Below are positions 62,301 to 64,000 of a stretch of 64,000 nucleotides of DNA, in pieces. The stretch is from Luteimicrobium subarcticum. GTDB lineage: Bacteria; Actinomycetota; Actinomycetes; Actinomycetales; Cellulomonadaceae. Below the pieces are notes generated by a model. It was given only the letters and a program-made list of their open reading frames with translations, did not search any database and was not told where the DNA came from. The stretch is from the NCBI RefSeq assembly GCF_002798015.1, contig NZ_PGTZ01000007.1:700222-764221 (forward strand), written 5' to 3'. How positions within the stretch are numbered: the first letter of the stretch is position 1; every line of letters starts with the position of its first letter. The position numbers were made by a program, and so were the translations under genes.

Positions 62301-64000
62301 GTGGGCGGGAACGACGTCCTCCTCGGGCGCGCCACGCTCGTCGTGCACGACTCGACGGTCCGGGTCCGGACCAACGGCACCGTCCTGACGCCCAGCACGG
62401 CCGAGTCGTTCAAGGGCTTCCTGCTGGTCGGCTCGCGGGTCGAGACCCCGGGCGCCACGAACGTCCAGCTCGGACGTCCGTACCGGGCCTGGGCCGACAC
62501 CTACACGCCGCGGTCCGTGGGTCAGGCCGTCGTGCGCGACACCGACCTCGGCGCCGGCGTCGCGTCCGCGGCCTGGGGGACGGGTCCCGCCGGCGAGCCG
62601 TGGACGCTCGGGCGGTTCGCCGAGTTCGGCAACACCGGGGCAGGGGCCGCGACCGGGGCCGTCCGGCCTCAGCTCAGCCCCGCGGAGTCTCTCGGCGTCA
62701 CCGTCGAGGACTGGCTCGGCAGCCCCACCTGGTACCCCGCGGTCGCCGACCCGGCCGTGCCGGACGACGTCCGGGCACCGGCGGACGTCACGGGCCTCGC
62801 CGCGACGGCGGCCGACGGCTCTGCGCGCCTGACCTGGGTGCCGCCCACCGACGCCGACCTCGCGGGGTACCGGGTCTACCGGTCGACGGGCAGCGTGACC
62901 GCCACGCCGTCCGCGCTCGTCGCGACGCTCGGCGCCGTCGACTCCTGGAAGGACTCGGGCCTCGTCGACGGCACGACGTACCACTACCTGGTGGTGTCGC
63001 TCGACACCCTGGGCAACGCGTCGGCGGGCGCCGCCCTCGACGTCACGTCCGCCGACACCGTGGCGCCCGCGGCGCCGACCGGCGTCACGGCAGTCGGCGG
63101 CGAGGCGAAGGTCACCCTGTCGTGGCCCGCGAGCACGGAGAGCGACCTGGCCGGGTACCACGTGTACCGCGACGGCGAGCGCGCCGACGCCACGCTCGTG
63201 AGCACCCCGCGGTTCACCGACACGGGGCTCGTCGACGGCACGTCGTACCGCTACACGGTCACCGCGGTGGACGTCTTCGGCAACGAGTCCTCCCGGTCCG
63301 ACGCGGTCGTCGCGGTGCCCACGCCAGGCGACGGCGAGGCTCCCGCGGCCCCGACGTCCGTGTCGACCGTCCTCGGCAAGGGCTCGGTCACGGTCGCGTG
63401 GGCCCCGGTCGACGCGGACGACCTGGCCACGTACGACGTGGTGCGCGACGGCACCGTGGTCGCGACCGTCGGCGCCACGACGCGGTCGTGGACCGACACC
63501 TCGGTCACGGTCGGCACCAGCTACCGGTACGCCGTGGTCGCGGTCGACGCCTCGGGGAACCGCTCCGCCGCGTCGGCGCCCGCGACCGTCGTCCCGGTGA
63601 AGGTCGACGTCCTCGTCGACCCGGCCGGGGGCGGCGACGCCACGACCGTCCAGGCCGGGATCGACTCGCTCCCGAACAACGCCGACTTCACGACCCAGGG
63701 GTACCGCACGGTGCTCGTGCTCCCCGGGACGTACAGCGGTGCGATCGCGTCGGGCAACCGCTACGGCGTCAAGGTCGTCGGCGCGACGGGCGACCCGAAG
63801 GACGTGGTCGTCACGGCGCCCGGCGGCGCCACCGCGACGGCGACCGTGTCGGGCGCGTCCTGGACCTTCCAGGACCTCACGCTGCAGAGCGTCGCGGCGA
63901 CGTCCGGTGCCCAGGCGACGGCGCTGCAGGTGAAGTCCGGTGACAAGCAGGTGGTGGACCACGTCCGCCTGCTCGGTGACGCGAAGGCCGTGCAGGTCTC
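56310..64000 (+). CDS. giant secreted multi-module pectinesterase, partial at window edge
   Basis: The gene runs off the window after 2,563 codons without a stop. A GTG start with GGAG gives a signal peptide that ends AFA before ADTT (about residue 63). Order: five FN3 domains (~65-560); pectin methylesterase (CE8) module 1 (~566-890); FN3; module 2 (~990-1327); FN3; module 3 (~1432-1764); FN3; module 4 (~1858-2146); three FN3; start of module 5 (~2430 on). Modules 1-3 keep QAVALR, (N/T)QDTL, GDVDFVFG and LGRPW, the full Gln/Gln/Asp/Asp/Arg set. Modules 4 and 5 are degenerate. It should remove methyl esters from plant pectin outside the cell. Anchoring cannot be judged because the C-terminus is missing. 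Confidence 0.92.
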   Translation, partial: MTVRPTPRPEPDALTGTLRRVRVAAAAVVGAARASRHGTRVIVAGATAGAIALGGLAVTPAFAADTTAPSKPSSVGAAYYGHVGTVVTWGKVSASDLAAYRVYRSTSSSPTLATSTLVASTTSLMATDTTVAVGTKAYYAVVAVDKSGNASGFSSVKTVTATDTTKPSSVSSLKATASSSGIALDWADNDEIDLAGYRVERALRSSGPWTVLAAAAGSSSYTDTTAPAGVTSYYHVTALDLTGNASSAASASAKRPAGAPVVPVAPSAPTSLTATAPASGGVTLSWTAASGATSYTVARATSADGPYTQVATTTSTTYADAAAPARTTVRYRVSAVNAAGSSAPATASVDVPGDTVRPATPQSAKATILPSGGVTITWKANADKDLAGYTVLKRDEDTHVYAPYVPGPGGDLLTLPTFTDPSVTEGVTGYYRLRAVDTSGNESKAYLAVTADNKMVAPGAPTSFKVTQDPTAGLDLAWTAPKDLDVAGYAVYRNTTSSSTGFALVANVTAADAGAAPRFVDSSAPKGVTVYYKVLTVDQVGNTSSFSSTVSGTSLTTPVPLPVVENVLTVGAGKQFTTIGAALDSVPRFTLQRYRIDIDPGTYDEVLRIRSPYVTLHGTGGSAAATVIEADQASGSPDPAEPGETLGTAGSAVVRVDGSDVTLRNLTVANTFDESAHPDITSQQAVALRVEGDRFVGDSIRLVGNQDTLLADTPKPTTRIRQYYVNSYIEGDVDFVFGAATAVFDHVTFRALDRGKSTNGYLTAASTDTGSKYGFLITDSKLVSDAADGTINLGRPWHPSADPDALGSVVVRDTWLPAALDTAAPWDDMATANSSGVKVNFSWTGARFDEYANVGPGAGTGPDRPQLTDKDAENATPEKYLAGKDGWDPVLPPSTVVPGAPTGVVAASDLRVAHLTWDDDESADVVGWTVYRADDTGAFTKVGTTDQPTYSDTSVENGATYRYVVTADTRDGTASPTSDPVTVTVEAARLVVDYTVDASAPTSATSFRTLSDALAAAPAGTATDPTVIQLAAGRYAEYDTVSKPYTVLVGATGTASDVVITGNHAAGTPTGTTTDGVADTYGTAGSATLVITGSNVQLRDLTVENAYVEGTYANGQAVALRTTGDRLVYTNVRLLGNQDTLYANSPAATSVARTYVYDSVIEGDVDFVFGRGTVVIDDSTLHVLDHGTSPNGAVTAASTDVSNPFGFLITHSRIIGTAPDASQNLGRPWQPGQKLADGTSVADTNALGQVTVRDSWLGPVVSATAWTDMVNSGTTTSWRSARFSEYHNDGPGAVASTDRAQLSDAAAAGRTAQSYLAGTDGWDPTVPAGEDTAPAAVTGLAANPDEGLVALDWDDAPAADVTTYRVYRSTTDAHPAATVANLVAEVQKSELTDRDLADGTRYTYEVVAVDRAGQTGPASGPVTATPAERPLVADATVAADGTGDYTSVQAALDAVGAGTAAKPKVVVVEPGTYREVVVGRSSNVLLAGATGDPTDVAITFDNANGTTRSATTCPQVTSVTCGTGGSATVTLSGSGVQVRDLTISNTFDPARHPEIGPNNTQAVALRAIGDRQVYRDVRLVSTQDTLEADASGNITADGSGYPRQYYVDSSIEGDVDFVFGRASAAFERVTFHATVHSGGAVFAPSTASKARGYLVVDSRIASDNDPGTYNLGRPWPAWSDGTQPDTSRGQVVIRNTWLGAGLTVDKPWTDFAPNAWTDGRFFEYANTGPGARVTANRPQLTAAQAGSANVADWLAGTDGWQPRVVAGADTAPAAPRGLVASPDSGKVTLTWDESSEHDVTGYVVLRDGAEVATTFGASYADSDVVDGTAYRYTVEAVDAAGQRSKPSGAVTATPVLHVDATVAADGSGDYTTLGAALAAAPASGAWVVEVEPGTYAGTTTVSRKDTTVIGGGDDRDAVVLTNATSTATLAVTGSGVTVRGLTVQNTTASGTAPALSMTADKVLVEDAVLSSSGNRTVFADTSTYTASARQMITGSTVVGGNDVLLGRATLVVHDSTVRVRTNGTVLTPSTAESFKGFLLVGSRVETPGATNVQLGRPYRAWADTYTPRSVGQAVVRDTDLGAGVASAAWGTGPAGEPWTLGRFAEFGNTGAGAATGAVRPQLSPAESLGVTVEDWLGSPTWYPAVADPAVPDDVRAPADVTGLAATAADGSARLTWVPPTDADLAGYRVYRSTGSVTATPSALVATLGAVDSWKDSGLVDGTTYHYLVVSLDTLGNASAGAALDVTSADTVAPAAPTGVTAVGGEAKVTLSWPASTESDLAGYHVYRDGERADATLVSTPRFTDTGLVDGTSYRYTVTAVDVFGNESSRSDAVVAVPTPGDGEAPAAPTSVSTVLGKGSVTVAWAPVDADDLATYDVVRDGTVVATVGATTRSWTDTSVTVGTSYRYAVVAVDASGNRSAASAPATVVPVKVDVLVDPAGGGDATTVQAGIDSLPNNADFTTQGYRTVLVLPGTYSGAIASGNRYGVKVVGATGDPKDVVVTAPGGATATATVSGASWTFQDLTLQSVAATSGAQATALQVKSGDKQVVDHVRLLGDAKAVQV

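Noticed and set aside
56139-63962. A 7.8-kb open antisense frame opposite the pectinesterase gene
   Set aside because: It is very rich in Arg, Gly, Val and Asp with no recognisable domain. It mirrors the codon bias of the plus-strand CE8/FN3 gene, whose motifs are clear.

Overview
The window is about 64 kb of very GC-rich DNA, densely coded on both strands. Start codons are often GTG, genes often overlap as ATGA or GTGA, and many promoters look leaderless. These traits, together with mycothiol conjugate amidase (mca), coproporphyrin-type haem genes (hemH-hemQ), a C50-carotenoid cluster and large secreted carbohydrate-active proteins, point to an actinomycete. A Micrococcales member near Cellulomonas, Cellulosimicrobium or Isoptericola is my best inference. 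No rRNA, tRNA, insertion sequence, prophage or CRISPR array was seen, so this looks like ordinary chromosome with one decayed toxin-antitoxin locus.

Layout. 0.1-12 kb: a P-type cation ATPase, a secreted protein with eight alternating Ig-like repeats, msrA, an AI-2E-family permease overlapping ilvA, and a 14-TM drug exporter with its MarR regulator. 11.9-17.3 kb: a block (greA, DUF4307, mca, small TM protein, nitrilase, haemolysin III, Z-isoprenyl diphosphate synthase) whose order resembles Mycobacterium tuberculosis Rv1080c-Rv1086. 17.2-23.8 kb: a divergent MarR gene (CrtR-like) and idi-crtE-crtB-crtI-crtYe-crtYf-crtEb, a complete set for a C50 carotenoid. 23.8-27.6 kb: glycerate kinase, an FBP zinc-finger protein, and a secreted Ig-like protein. 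27.6-34.1 kb (minus strand): an operon of GH20 hexosaminidase, N-acyl-D-amino-acid deacylase, a PLP D-amino-acid lyase, RidA and an MFS carrier. 34.4-41.1 kb: a LacI regulator, GH13 alpha-glucosidase and a three-gene sugar ABC importer without its own ATPase. 41.2-41.9 kb: a fused hipB/hipA remnant. 42-48 kb: hemH-hemQ, a lone ABC ATPase with a FadR-type regulator, a TspO-like membrane protein, a sulfurtransferase and a maleylpyruvate-isomerase-like protein. 48-55 kb: an exonuclease-BRCT-TerD fusion, gdhA and, divergently, putA. 55-56 kb: an HxlR-type regulator and a VOC protein. 56.3 kb to the edge: the N-terminal 2,563 codons of a giant secreted protein with at least five pectin-methylesterase modules and eleven fibronectin type III domains.

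How it works together. The crt genes turn IPP/DMAPP into GGPP, phytoene, lycopene and then cyclised C50 pigment, with a palindrome over the shared promoter region as the likely control point. The LacI-GH13-ABC block takes up and hydrolyses alpha-glucosides. The GH20 operon looks fitted to release and degrade amino sugars and acylated D-amino acids. putA and gdhA form a divergent pair that would convert proline to glutamate and then 2-oxoglutarate. The giant pectinesterase points to life on plant material.

The most unusual items are the multi-module pectinesterase with two degenerate modules, the hipBA remnant that keeps a perfect operator but has lost the catalytic Asp, the exonuclease-BRCT-TerD fusion, the D-amino-acid/hexosaminidase operon, and the recurrent TANNNT-N6/7-start promoter architecture.
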